Assembly (NCBI GenBank): GCA_947172705.1
Contig: CAMWCA010000005.1
Span: 22,952 to 86,951 of the forward strand
Source of the DNA: an uncultured Lachnospiraceae bacterium
GTDB taxonomy: Bacteria; Bacillota; Clostridia; Lachnospirales; Lachnospiraceae
DNA: 64,000 bases
Direction of reading: 5' to 3'
Shown: in pieces, positions 1-8,607 of the stretch
How positions within the stretch are numbered: position 1 is the stretch's first letter
Layout: every line of letters starts with the position of its first letter
Made by a program: the position numbers and the translations under genes
The notes under the pieces: model-generated
What the model was told of the DNA's origin: nothing
Seen by the model: the letters and a program-made list of their open reading frames with translations, nothing else
Database searches by the model: none

Positions 1-887
1 TTGCGGATCTGCGCCTGATTTACTTTTTTGTGCAGTCCATTCTGCTTCTAATTATTATGGCAGGTCTGATAAAGAAAAATCAGGTTTCTTTTGCCGTATG
101 CTTCGGGCTTGGTATACTGGTTATCAATCCTATGGTTACGGCGCTTAATTTTCAGAATGCATCCATATATTTTATCCTCCTTTTATCTCTCTTATTTTTG
201 ATCTGTTCCGGGAAATTGGAGGGGGATTATCTGATCAGGAAAGAATGCATGGCTTTTTTTCAGATCATTGGCATGTCTGTAGCGTACTTTGATTTTTTTA
301 CCTATCCTGTTGCAGCATTAGGCGTTCCGCTGCTGTTTTTGTTATATTTTTCCGATGGGAAGGATGTGAAAAAGAGGATTGGGTATGTAATGCTCCATTC
401 TGTCATGTTTTTTGCAGGGTATATAGGAATGTACCTTGGGAAATGGGCGCTTGCCACCCTTCTTACGGATGTGAATGTTTTTAAGGATGCGTATGATGAG
501 ATTATGATCCTGTTGAACGCAGGCAAGGTTGAGGGGGAAGAAATTACAATTATAAGCGGTATGGCGAGAAATTTGGTTCATTTTATACAGCCGCCCTATC
601 TGCTGTTGATCGCAGGGGGAATGATATATGCGGCTGCGGTTTCGGGAAAGGCGAAGCTTACGCTGATATGGGCGCGCAGAAGTATTCCTGTGCTGACGGT
701 AGCACTTTATCCCTTTTGCCATATGCTTGCATCTGCCCATTCTTATTACCATTATCATTTTGTGTATAGAGAATTTGCCGTTACGGTACTGGCAGTATTA
801 TTTATGATTCTGGACATTAAAAAGAGCGCAAATATCGCCTGTGTTTCTTGTAGGCAGAATGAAAATGTGTTAAAATCAATAGATTAA
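1..887 (+). CDS. Multi-pass membrane protein, 5'-partial (GT-C-like or hypothetical)
   Basis: The frame is open from the first bases of the window, with no stop before the first GTG at position 30, so the gene very probably starts upstream. The visible part is about 290 residues with six or more hydrophobic segments and a conserved-looking FDFFTYP stretch near residue 85. That look is common to large polytopic membrane proteins of polysaccharide loci (GT-C-like or DUF6056-like), but I see no catalytic motif I can name. The stop at 885-887 is 25 bp before the first fucosyltransferase gene, so it probably shares its locus. Function is not established from the sequence. Confidence 0.7.
   Translation, partial: ADLRLIYFFVQSILLLIIMAGLIKKNQVSFAVCFGLGILVINPMVTALNFQNASIYFILLLSLLFLICSGKLEGDYLIRKECMAFFQIIGMSVAYFDFFTYPVAALGVPLLFLLYFSDGKDVKKRIGYVMLHSVMFFAGYIGMYLGKWALATLLTDVNVFKDAYDEIMILLNAGKVEGEEITIISGMARNLVHFIQPPYLLLIAGGMIYAAAVSGKAKLTLIWARRSIPVLTVALYPFCHMLASAHSYYHYHFVYREFAVTVLAVLFMILDIKKSANIACVSCRQNENVLKSID
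848..876 (+). promoter_or_regulatory. Possible sigma-70-type promoter before the GT11 tandem
   Basis: TTGTAG (848-853), a 17-bp spacer and TAAAAT (871-876). The -10 matches consensus at 5 of 6 positions, the -35 only at 3 of 6. It lies inside the 3' end of the preceding gene, about 37 bp upstream of the ATG at 913. Plausible but weak. Confidence 0.35.
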
Positions 888-912
888 GGATAATAAATAA
901 GAGGTATATACC

Positions 913-1869
913 ATGAATATAATCAGGATGTCCGGAGGTTTGGGAAATCAGATGTTTCAGTATGCATTGTACCTGAAGCTCCGTTCATTGGGAAAAGAAG
1001 TAAAATTTGACGATATCAATGAATACCGAGGCGAAAGCACGCGGCCTATTATGCTTGCACTGTTTGGCATCGACTATCCAAGGGCAACATGGGATGAGAT
1101 CGTAGGGTTTACAGACGGTTCCATGGATATATTAAAGAGGATCAGGAGAAAGCTTTTTGGCAGGAGAGCCATTGAATACTATGAGGAAGGATTTTATGAC
1201 CCCAAAGTGCTTCAGTTTGAATCCATGTATCTGCGGGGAAATTTCCAAAGTGAGAAGTATTTTGCAGATATAGGGGACGAGGTAAGAGCGCTGTACCAGT
1301 TTCCCACCTTAGAAGACATGCATCTGCCGGAGGATCTTTATGGGAGTACCAGGGCATGTCTGGATGCCATAGAAGCCACCGAGGCAGTAGGACTTCATAT
1401 GTACAGAAGCGATTCGCGCAGGGAGGAAGAGTTGTATGAGGGGATTTGCACGGAGAAATACTATGAAGGCGCGGTGCGCTTTTTGCAGGAAAAATGTCCT
1501 CAGGCAACTTTTTTCATTTTCAGTAATGAGCCCAAATGGGTGAGGGGCTGGGTGGAAAACCTGATCGGCAGTCAGATCAGGGAAGGCATGAGCCGAGAAG
1601 AAATAAAGGCAATGGAAAAGCGGTTTGTAATGGTGGAGGCAAATACGGAATATACCGGTTACCTGGATATGCTTTTGATGAGTAAATGCAGGCATAACAT
1701 TATCTCTAATTCCAGCTTTAGCTGGTGGGCGGCGTGGATCAATCACAATCCGGATAAGCTGATCGTTGCCCCGGATCGATGGGTGAACGACAAGGAAAGC
1801 AGCGATGTTTATACGAAAGGCATGACACTGGTTGACGCTCAGGGCAGAGTGAGCGGTATCGTAAAATAA
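913..1869 (+). CDS. GT11 fucosyltransferase-like protein with altered donor-binding motif
   Basis: A 318-residue protein with the GT11 (alpha-1,2-fucosyltransferase) N-terminus GGLGNQMFQYA and the C-terminal SNSSFSWWAAW motif. It is closely related to the next gene along its whole length, which indicates tandem duplication. The key GT11 peptide HxRRGDY is here H162-M-Y-R-S-D-S. The first arginine is replaced by Tyr164 and Gly by Ser, with no insertion or deletion. In the related fucosyltransferases FUT8 and NodZ the equivalent arginine contacts the GDP-fucose phosphate and is essential. This copy may therefore be inactive or use another donor. Start: ATG with an AGAGGT site 10 bp upstream. 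Family assignment is firm, activity is not. Confidence 0.85.
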   Translation: MNIIRMSGGLGNQMFQYALYLKLRSLGKEVKFDDINEYRGESTRPIMLALFGIDYPRATWDEIVGFTDGSMDILKRIRRKLFGRRAIEYYEEGFYDPKVLQFESMYLRGNFQSEKYFADIGDEVRALYQFPTLEDMHLPEDLYGSTRACLDAIEATEAVGLHMYRSDSRREEELYEGICTEKYYEGAVRFLQEKCPQATFFIFSNEPKWVRGWVENLIGSQIREGMSREEIKAMEKRFVMVEANTEYTGYLDMLLMSKCRHNIISNSSFSWWAAWINHNPDKLIVAPDRWVNDKESSDVYTKGMTLVDAQGRVSGIVK

Positions 1870-1893
1870 AAGGACAAGGAAGAATTTCCGGTT

Positions 1894-2829
1894 ATGGATA
1901 TTATCAGAATGACAGGCGGTCTGGGAAATCAGATGTTTCAGTATGCGCTGTACCTGAAGCTGCGGGCTATGGGGCGGGAAGTAAAATTTGACGATGTTTC
2001 CGAATACCGGCTGGAAAATGCACGACCTATTATGCTTTGGGTATTTGACATTTCCTACCCAAAAGCCAGCCAGAGGGAGATCAATGAAATAACGGACGGC
2101 TTCTTAAAGTTCTCCCACCGCGTCAGAAGAAAACTGTTTGGGAGAAAATCTCTGGAATATCATGAGAAGGACTGTAATTTTGATTGTCAGGTACTGGAAA
2201 GAGATCCGGCTTACCTGACCGGTTATTTTCAAAGTGAAAAATATTTTAAAGAGATAGAAGAGCAGGTACGGAAGGCGTTTGTTTTTTCAAACCGTATTTG
2301 GGAAAAGCTGGATGCAGGAATTAAGGAAAAAATGGAAGGGTATTTGGAGCAGATCCAAAATACCTTGGCTGTGTCCGTTCATGTGCGCAGGGGTGACTAT
2401 CTTACGACCAGCGGGGTGTTTGGCGGAATCTGTACGGAGGTTTATTACAGAAGAGCGGTAAAGAGAATGCTGGAATCTTATCCGCAGGCTCTTTTTTTTG
2501 TTTTTACCAATGATGTTGGCTGGGTAAGAGATTGGATTCCCGGATTTTGCAGGGAATTGGAGCTGGCGGATACGGACAGGTTTATTGTGGTGGAAGGCGC
2601 CACAGAAGATACCGGCTATATTGACATGCTGCTGATGAGCAAGTGCAGACATCATATTCTTGCCAATTCCAGTTTTAGCTGGTGGGGCGCGTGGCTGAAT
2701 CCGGCGAAGGACAAATGCCTGATCGCCCCTTCGGTGTGGTTTAACAATCAGGATAGCAGGGATATTTATACAGAAACCATGATCAAAATTTCTCCGGAGG
2801 GCGAATTGATAAAAGATGAAGCAAAATGA
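1894..2829 (+). CDS. GT11 alpha-1,2-fucosyltransferase-like enzyme
   Basis: A 311-residue GT11 enzyme expected to transfer fucose from GDP-fucose to a galactose of a lipid-linked oligosaccharide in the cytoplasm. It has GGLGNQMFQYA at the N-terminus, an intact H163-V-R-R-G-D-Y donor motif, and NSSFSWWGAW near residue 268. It is the intact partner of the tandem pair with the gene at 913. It overlaps the following GT2 by 14 bp, so the two are translationally coupled. GDP-fucose synthesis genes are not in the window. Acceptor and linkage cannot be read from sequence; galactosyl transfer or another deoxysugar is possible. Confidence 0.9.
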   Translation: MDIIRMTGGLGNQMFQYALYLKLRAMGREVKFDDVSEYRLENARPIMLWVFDISYPKASQREINEITDGFLKFSHRVRRKLFGRKSLEYHEKDCNFDCQVLERDPAYLTGYFQSEKYFKEIEEQVRKAFVFSNRIWEKLDAGIKEKMEGYLEQIQNTLAVSVHVRRGDYLTTSGVFGGICTEVYYRRAVKRMLESYPQALFFVFTNDVGWVRDWIPGFCRELELADTDRFIVVEGATEDTGYIDMLLMSKCRHHILANSSFSWWGAWLNPAKDKCLIAPSVWFNNQDSRDIYTETMIKISPEGELIKDEAK

Positions 2830-3832
2830 TCCTTTGATTTCCGTTATTGTGACTGCGTATAATATTGATCAATACCTTTCCAGATGCGTGGACAGCCTGC
2901 TGGCACAGACTTACAAGCATATGGAAATTATTTTGGTAGACGATGGGTCGGATGACCAAACCCCTCTGTTGTGCGATGCTTATGCGGAAAAGAATGCGTC
3001 TGTTTCGGTGATCCACAGGGAGAACGGTGGTCCTTCCGCTGCCAGGAATGCAGGTCTGGAGATGGCGCAGGGGGAATATGTGGGGTATGTGGACGGAGAC
3101 GACTGGATAGAGCCGGACATGTATGAAAAGATGCTGGGCGCATGCCTGGACACAGGTGCGCAAATCGCCATATGTGCTTACAGACAGGTAGGAGAAGGCG
3201 CTGAAGAGATCCGTCCTACCGGCAATATTCTGGTGCTTACCAGGGAGAAAGCGTTGGATCTGTATATCAACGGGGATTCCCAGTATCATATTTATCACTC
3301 GGTATGGAGTAAGCTTTTTGAAAAAAAGGTGATTCAGGATATCAGATTTCCGGAGGGACGGAAGTCGGAGGATATTATGTACACAACATGGGCGCTTACC
3401 AGAGCGTCTGAGTGTGTGTTTCTGGATACCCCATATTACAATTATACAGTGGATCGAAAGGGGAGCATCATGAACAGCCGGCTTCACCAGCGGCGGTTTG
3501 AGGATGAGATTCCCTTCTGGAAAGAACAGGCGTCTTACCTTCATGGAATCGGGATGGAAGAACTGGCGGACCAGTCGAAATATCAGTTTTACCGTAAAAT
3601 GCTGTTCTACTACATTGATTTCAGAGACCGAAAAATGAAAAGCTCCGGCAGGGAATTGATCGCTTTTTTGCGGAAGGAGAAAAAGGAGATCAAAAGAATT
3701 TACCGGAAATCTTATGTGGCGGGAGGGGACAGAGTTAGAATGAAGCTTGCCCTGTGCCTGCCCGGCGTCTATTACAGAGTGGTTAAGTTATATGATAAAT
3801 GGATTATTCCTCTGCGGCAGCACAGTGTCTGA
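2816..3832 (+). CDS. GT2 family glycosyltransferase
   Basis: A 338-residue inverting GT-A glycosyltransferase. It opens with SVIVTAYNIDQYL and has the VDDGSDDQT nucleotide-binding turn and the metal-binding DGDD near residue 91. The C-terminal 100 residues are basic and lysine/arginine-rich, as in many EpsJ/WcaA-type enzymes that work at the membrane face. The start lies inside the previous gene (14-bp overlap). It ends the first transcription block: the next gene has its own promoter 122 bp downstream. Donor sugar unknown. Confidence 0.88.
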   Translation: MKQNDPLISVIVTAYNIDQYLSRCVDSLLAQTYKHMEIILVDDGSDDQTPLLCDAYAEKNASVSVIHRENGGPSAARNAGLEMAQGEYVGYVDGDDWIEPDMYEKMLGACLDTGAQIAICAYRQVGEGAEEIRPTGNILVLTREKALDLYINGDSQYHIYHSVWSKLFEKKVIQDIRFPEGRKSEDIMYTTWALTRASECVFLDTPYYNYTVDRKGSIMNSRLHQRRFEDEIPFWKEQASYLHGIGMEELADQSKYQFYRKMLFYYIDFRDRKMKSSGRELIAFLRKEKKEIKRIYRKSYVAGGDRVRMKLALCLPGVYYRVVKLYDKWIIPLRQHSV

Positions 3833-3857
3833 ATCCGCCTCTCCGTTATGATAAAAT

Positions 3858-3886
3858 TTGCCTGTAAAAGCAATGTATGGTATAAT
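3858..3886 (+). promoter_or_regulatory. Sigma-70-type promoter for the ABC flippase operon
   Basis: TTGCCT (3858-3863), a 17-bp spacer and a perfect TATAAT (3881-3886) in the 122-bp gap between the GT2 and ABC transporter genes. The predicted start near 3893 gives a leader of about 60 bases ending in AAGGAG (3945-3950) before the ATG at 3955. No hairpin terminator is apparent in the gap, so read-through from upstream is possible. Confidence 0.62.
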
Positions 3887-3954
3887 TTTAAGCCGACAAG
3901 AAAGGTAAGATAAGGCGTTTTGCAGAAGCTGTTTGGAAAACTAGAAGGAGATTT

Positions 3955-5718
3955 ATGAAAAAAGTAAATCTATTTGATAAAATTAATTATATACTGGATA
4001 AAAAACAGAAATCTCAGTTGCTGATACTGGGGATTATGATTTTTATTGGAGGCTTGCTGGAAACCCTGGGAGTGAGCGCCATGATTCCTGTAGTGACGGC
4101 GCTTCTCACGCCGGAGGAACTGCAGAAATATATCAATCAATACGAAATTCTTCAAAACATCTGCAGCCGCCTGCATATTCAGGAAGCAGGACAGCTTACC
4201 ACCGCGTTGTTGATCGGACTGATGGCGGTCTATGTAGTTAAAAATCTATATATTTTGTTTTTAACGTATAAACAAAATTCTTTTATTACCCAAAACAGAA
4301 ATCAAATGATCAGCCGGGTAATGGCTGAATTTTTAAACAGACCCTATGAGAAGTATCTGGGGGCGGACATTCCCACGGTATTTCGTATTACAGACAGTGA
4401 TATTCCTCAAACCTATGCATTGATTCTCGCCCTGTTACAGCTTGCCAGTGAGGTGGTGGTTTCCTTTCTGATTTTTATAGTGTTACTTTGGCAGAGTGCT
4501 ACAATGGCGTTGTTTATCATTGTGGTATTTGGCATTTTAACTTTATTTATCATAAAAGTATTTAAGCCGGTGTTGAACAGGATCGGCGCCAAAAACCAGG
4601 CACTTCAGTCCAGAATTGCCAAATGGAGAATTCAGGCGACCTATGGTCTCAAGGATGTAAAGGTTTTGAACAGGGAGGAGTTCTTTGTACGGAATTATTA
4701 TGAGACAGGCAAGGTGGGCGCTACCGTGGCAAGGAATTATGCAGTTTTAAATAATATGCCAAGGCTTCTGATCGAAACGGTTTTTATAGTCAGCGTATTG
4801 TCTTTTGTGGCTGTTTACATCAGCGGGGACGGAGATGCGGAAGCGATCCTGAAAACGATCATGACCTTTGGAGTAGCGGCGATCAGGGTGCTGCCCAGCG
4901 TAAATCGAATCAATACTTACATTACGGAGATTGCTTATAATCAGCCCAGTTTGGATTATGTATACGAAAATCTTCAGGAGGGCATGAAAACAGATGCCAT
5001 GCTTGCGGAGAGAAAAGCAAATTCTCAGGTAGAAAAATTAAAATTGGATGATAAAATTGAACTGAATCATATCAGCTTCCATTATCCGGATTCCGATAAG
5101 GCGATCTTTTGGGATGCCCATATGGAAGTGCCCAAGGGAAAGTCAGTGGGAATTATTGGGGCTTCCGGCGCAGGTAAATCCACCATTGTGGATGTGCTTT
5201 TGGGATTGCTACATGCCCAGGAGGGAGAGATCACCTGTGATGGGGTAAATATTTTTAAGAATTATGAATCCTGGCTTGCTCAGGTGGGATATATTCCCCA
5301 ATCCATTTATTTGATCGATGAATCCATTCGGGACAACATTGCTTTTGGCATTGACGAGGAGAAGATCGATGATAAGCGAATCTGGGAGGTGCTGGAGGAG
5401 GCACAGCTGAAGGAATTTATCGAGGAACTGCCGGAAGGGCTTGACACTACCATTGGGGACAGAGGGGTTCGGCTTTCAGGAGGGCAGAGGCAGCGTATCG
5501 GCATTGCCCGGGCGCTTTACAACGATCCTGAGATCCTGGTCTTCGACGAGGCTACTTCAGCGCTTGATAATGACACGGAGGCGGCAGTGATGGAGGCGGT
5601 GAATAGTTTCCACGGTAAAAAGACCATGATCATCATAGCCCATAGATTAAATACTATAGAAAAGTGCGATATTATATATAAGGTTGAGGATGGAAAATTG
5701 TTAGAGACCAGTCTGTAA
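3955..5718 (+). CDS. PglK-like ABC transporter (fused membrane and ATPase domains), probable lipid-linked oligosaccharide flippase
   Basis: A 587-residue half-transporter: about six transmembrane segments in residues 20-320, then an ABC ATPase. Walker A is GASGAGKST (402-410), the signature is LSGGQRQR (507-514) and Walker B is ILVFDEATSALD (527-538). The segment RVLPSVNRIN followed by SLDYVYENLQEG closes the membrane domain and resembles Campylobacter PglK, the ABC flippase of lipid-linked oligosaccharides, more than drug exporters. The genomic setting (glycosyltransferases on both sides, own promoter) supports glycan translocation across the membrane. No PglB-type oligosaccharyltransferase is visible in the window. 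The lipid A-type MsbA or peptide-exporter role is less likely. Confidence 0.85.
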   Translation: MKKVNLFDKINYILDKKQKSQLLILGIMIFIGGLLETLGVSAMIPVVTALLTPEELQKYINQYEILQNICSRLHIQEAGQLTTALLIGLMAVYVVKNLYILFLTYKQNSFITQNRNQMISRVMAEFLNRPYEKYLGADIPTVFRITDSDIPQTYALILALLQLASEVVVSFLIFIVLLWQSATMALFIIVVFGILTLFIIKVFKPVLNRIGAKNQALQSRIAKWRIQATYGLKDVKVLNREEFFVRNYYETGKVGATVARNYAVLNNMPRLLIETVFIVSVLSFVAVYISGDGDAEAILKTIMTFGVAAIRVLPSVNRINTYITEIAYNQPSLDYVYENLQEGMKTDAMLAERKANSQVEKLKLDDKIELNHISFHYPDSDKAIFWDAHMEVPKGKSVGIIGASGAGKSTIVDVLLGLLHAQEGEITCDGVNIFKNYESWLAQVGYIPQSIYLIDESIRDNIAFGIDEEKIDDKRIWEVLEEAQLKEFIEELPEGLDTTIGDRGVRLSGGQRQRIGIARALYNDPEILVFDEATSALDNDTEAAVMEAVNSFHGKKTMIIIAHRLNTIEKCDIIYKVEDGKLLETSL

Positions 5719-5719
5719 A

Positions 5720-5735
5720 GGAGCGTAAACGCTCC
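5720..5735 (+). other. Small intercistronic hairpin
   Basis: A perfect 6-bp GC-rich stem (GGAGCG / CGCTCC) with a TAAA loop directly after the ABC transporter stop and 16 bp before the next ATG. No T-run follows, so it is not a classical terminator. It could stabilise the upstream message or modulate coupling. Confidence 0.45.
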
Positions 5736-5751
5736 GGAATGGAGATTTGAG

Positions 5752-6792
5752 ATGATTGGAACGGAGTTATTGAAAGGACAGGGGCTTGGCAATCAGTTGT
5801 TTTGCTATGTCACTACCAGATCCATTGCTATGGATAATCAACTGCCTTTTAGCATTCTGGGCAGGGAGACGGTAGCAAATAACATACACAGCAATTGTGG
5901 CATGTACTTTATGGATCTGGACTACGGCATTCCTTCGGTTAAAGAGGATTATAAAGAAATTTATTATGAGAAAGAGGATCGTATTTATACAGGTAATTCA
6001 AAGCATGATCTCACTCACGGCTGTTATGTGACGGGAGTGGATGAGAAGCTTCTGCATCCCGCAGATAACACTTTGCTTTACGGAAATATGCAGGCGGAAA
6101 GCTACTATATAAAGCATAAAGAAGAAATCCGGCAGTGGCTTAAAGTAAAAGAAGAGTATGACTGTATGGAATATAGTCGGGATAATCTGTGTATTTTACA
6201 TCTCAGATGCAGCGATTATCTGGATTGCCCGGAGCTTTATCTGCGGAAGAAATACTGGAAGGACGGTATCCGGAACATGAAAAAGATCAATCCGGATATG
6301 GAATTCATGATCATTACCAATGATGTAAAAGAAGCGGAAAAGATCCTGCCAGGGATACCTGCGTATAATTTTGATCTTGCCAAGGACTATTCCATTATCA
6401 AAAATGCAAAATATTTGCTGCTTTCCAATTCGTCTTTTGCTTATTTCCCGGCATTTACCAGTACGACGGTGAAATATATCCTGGCGCCTAAATATTGGGC
6501 AAGGCATAATGTATCAGATGGGTATTGGGCTTCGGAGCAGAATATTTACGATGGATGGCATTATCAGGACAGAAAGGGAAGGGTTTTTTCTGCTGAAGAA
6601 TGCAGGAAGGAATTACAGGAGTATCAGAGAAAGTCTCCTTTCTATCAAACGTTAAATGTGAAGCCCCAGGGCGTTGCTTTGAAGCTGGAGGAATTGAAAA
6701 CCAGGATTCACTATGGAAAACACTGGATGATGCGTATTCTGCGCAGCGTAAAGAGAAGACTTGGCATTTTGCTGGGCAGGAAGACATTGTAA
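5752..6792 (+). CDS. Divergent GT11-like glycosyltransferase
   Basis: A 346-residue protein with a recognisable but divergent GT11 frame: GQGLGNQLFCY at the N-terminus, H150-L-R-C-S-D-Y in place of HxRRGDY, and LLSNSSFAYFPAF near residue 225. The first arginine of the donor motif is kept (R152), the second is cysteine, the aspartate (D155) is kept. That is the reverse of the substitution in the gene at 913. The C-terminal 40 residues are strongly basic. It probably transfers fucose or a related sugar from a GDP donor. It lies 33 bp after the ABC flippase, which suggests they act on the same glycan. Confidence 0.75.
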   Translation: MIGTELLKGQGLGNQLFCYVTTRSIAMDNQLPFSILGRETVANNIHSNCGMYFMDLDYGIPSVKEDYKEIYYEKEDRIYTGNSKHDLTHGCYVTGVDEKLLHPADNTLLYGNMQAESYYIKHKEEIRQWLKVKEEYDCMEYSRDNLCILHLRCSDYLDCPELYLRKKYWKDGIRNMKKINPDMEFMIITNDVKEAEKILPGIPAYNFDLAKDYSIIKNAKYLLLSNSSFAYFPAFTSTTVKYILAPKYWARHNVSDGYWASEQNIYDGWHYQDRKGRVFSAEECRKELQEYQRKSPFYQTLNVKPQGVALKLEELKTRIHYGKHWMMRILRSVKRRLGILLGRKTL

Positions 6793-6808
6793 TGAGTATG
6801 GTGATAAG

Positions 6809-7567
6809 ATGACAGAGGGAAAAAAGCAAAAATTGAAGCTGCCGATGGTTACCCTTGCCGCTATGACAAGCGTGAAGGTATACGAGACCATTAAAGCATT
6901 GGAGTACAGTATGCAGGGGATCGAGTTTGGAGAGGTTGTGTTGATCACTCACAGAAAGCCGCTGATGCTGCCGGATTCCATTACCTATAAGCATACCTCC
7001 AGGCTTACGGATATTGATTGTTTCAATTATAAAATGGTCTATGAGCTGGGAGATTACATTCAGACGGACTATGTATTGCTGGTTCATTATGATGGATTTG
7101 TGGTTCATCCCGAAAAATGGCGGGAGGAATTTCTTTTGTATGATTATATTGGTTCTCCCTGGCCTGTTCCGGAGCCGGGGAAGCAGCACTGTTACCACGA
7201 TATTTATGGAAATCTGTGTCGGGTAGGCAACAGTGTTTCCCTGCGTAGTAAGCAGTTGCTGGACTTTCCGAAGCAGGCTGGACTTGTATGGGAGAAGGAT
7301 GAAGATGGATTTTATAACGAAGACGCATTTCTTTGCTGTATGAATAAGCACAGGATTGAGGAGGCAGGGATGAAGATCGCGCCGGTAGAGGTGGCGAAAT
7401 ATTTTGGACATGAGCATCCCGTGCCGGAAACCCTTGATGTGGACGCGCCTTTTGTTTTTCATAAATGGTGGGGACGGAATGGACAGTACCCCAGGTTTGA
7501 AAATCCCTGGAGCAGGAGATGGGGGAGACTGAAAGCTGTGATCAGACCGCTTCTCTTCTGGAGATGA
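6809..7567 (+). CDS. DUF5672 family protein
   Basis: About 252 residues matching the DUF5672 pattern: VKVYETIKALEYSM, then VLLVHYDGFVVHP, YDYIGSPWP and a late EDAFLC. This family lies in glycan loci and looks like a GT-A-type nucleotide-sugar transferase, but its activity is not established as far as I know. An in-frame ATG at 6761 would overlap the previous gene and add a cysteine/tryptophan-rich leader unlike the family. I chose the ATG at 6809, 16 bp after the upstream stop. No strong ribosome-binding site precedes it. Confidence 0.75.
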   Translation: MTEGKKQKLKLPMVTLAAMTSVKVYETIKALEYSMQGIEFGEVVLITHRKPLMLPDSITYKHTSRLTDIDCFNYKMVYELGDYIQTDYVLLVHYDGFVVHPEKWREEFLLYDYIGSPWPVPEPGKQHCYHDIYGNLCRVGNSVSLRSKQLLDFPKQAGLVWEKDEDGFYNEDAFLCCMNKHRIEEAGMKIAPVEVAKYFGHEHPVPETLDVDAPFVFHKWWGRNGQYPRFENPWSRRWGRLKAVIRPLLFWR

Positions 7568-7616
7568 TGATTTGTGAGAGAAGATACTTCCTGTGGAAAA
7601 TTAGGAGAAAAAACAG

Positions 7617-8567
7617 ATGGTATATGATTGTATTCCCTTTTTTAATGAACTTGATATTTTAAAGCTGCGGTTGAATATTTTAAATCCCATTGTGGACAGG
7701 TTTATAATAGAAGAGGCGACAGTGACCTTTTCAGGGGAGCCGAAGGAACTGTGCTTTGAGAAAAATAGAGAAATGTTTCAGGAGTTCATGCACAAGATTG
7801 AGTACATTGTGGTAGACGATTCTCCGGCAGATGCGACCACTCATGTGAGGGACAATTTTCAGAAAAATGCTTTGGAGAGAGGGCTTAAGAATGCCACACC
7901 TGAAGATGTGATCATTTTAAGCGATGTGGATGAGATTCCCAATCCTGAAATTTTGAAAAAGATCGTTGCAGAATTTAATCCGGACAAGATCTATCATCTT
8001 GCCCAGCGGATGTTCTACTGCTTTATCAATATGGAGGAAGTATCGGGAAGCCTTCTTTCCATTACCGGAGAGTTCCCGGGAGTGGAGCGGAAGATGTGGC
8101 TGGGTACCAAAGTATTCAGCACAAAGAGCATTCCGGAAAACGGGATTATTCAATTGCGGGAAGCGTCTACCACGGCTCCGGAAGCGGTAAGAGTGGCGGA
8201 TGGCGGATGGCATTTTGGTTATATGGGCAGCAGGCATGAGACAGACGTTTCCAGACGGATCGGTACCAAGGTTGTGGCGGCGGCTCATCAGGAATACAAT
8301 GATCAGGACATTCTGGCGGAGGCAAGGGACCGGCTGATCCTCGGGCAGGATATGTTTGGCAGAGAAGCAAGGTTTGAACGGGTGGAAGTGGACGAAAGTT
8401 ACCCCGCCTATCTTCTGGAGCATATAGAGGAATACCGGTATCTGATCATGCCCCCGGTAAGCAGAGGGCGGCGGATTTACACGGGAATTACCATGAAGGT
8501 GAAGCGGTTTTTCAGAAAAGCAGTGAGAAAGATCCGGCGCACATTGAAATCCCAGAACGGAATTTGA
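7617..8567 (+). CDS. GT17-like glycosyltransferase
   Basis: A 316-residue protein resembling GT17, the family of the eukaryotic bisecting beta-1,4-N-acetylglucosaminyltransferase. It has MVYDCIPFFNELDIL, IVDRFIIEEATVTFSG, a VIILSDVDEIPNPE acidic motif near residue 100, and a WHFGYMG element near residue 199. Bacterial GT17 homologues occur in polysaccharide clusters, so a role in adding an amino sugar is reasonable but the donor is unknown. The C-terminus is rich in arginine and lysine. It follows the DUF5672 gene by 49 bp. Confidence 0.78.
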   Translation: MVYDCIPFFNELDILKLRLNILNPIVDRFIIEEATVTFSGEPKELCFEKNREMFQEFMHKIEYIVVDDSPADATTHVRDNFQKNALERGLKNATPEDVIILSDVDEIPNPEILKKIVAEFNPDKIYHLAQRMFYCFINMEEVSGSLLSITGEFPGVERKMWLGTKVFSTKSIPENGIIQLREASTTAPEAVRVADGGWHFGYMGSRHETDVSRRIGTKVVAAAHQEYNDQDILAEARDRLILGQDMFGREARFERVEVDESYPAYLLEHIEEYRYLIMPPVSRGRRIYTGITMKVKRFFRKAVRKIRRTLKSQNGI

Positions 8568-8607
8568 TGTTTGTGCCTGCGTAAAAACGCTTGGCGTGGA
8601 GGATAAA

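Noticed and set aside
342..758. Long minus-strand open frames opposite the plus-strand genes (for example 342-758, 2783-3544, 6488-7462)
   Set aside because: They lie antisense to clear family genes, have basic/His/Pro-rich low-complexity translations and no family features: shadow frames.
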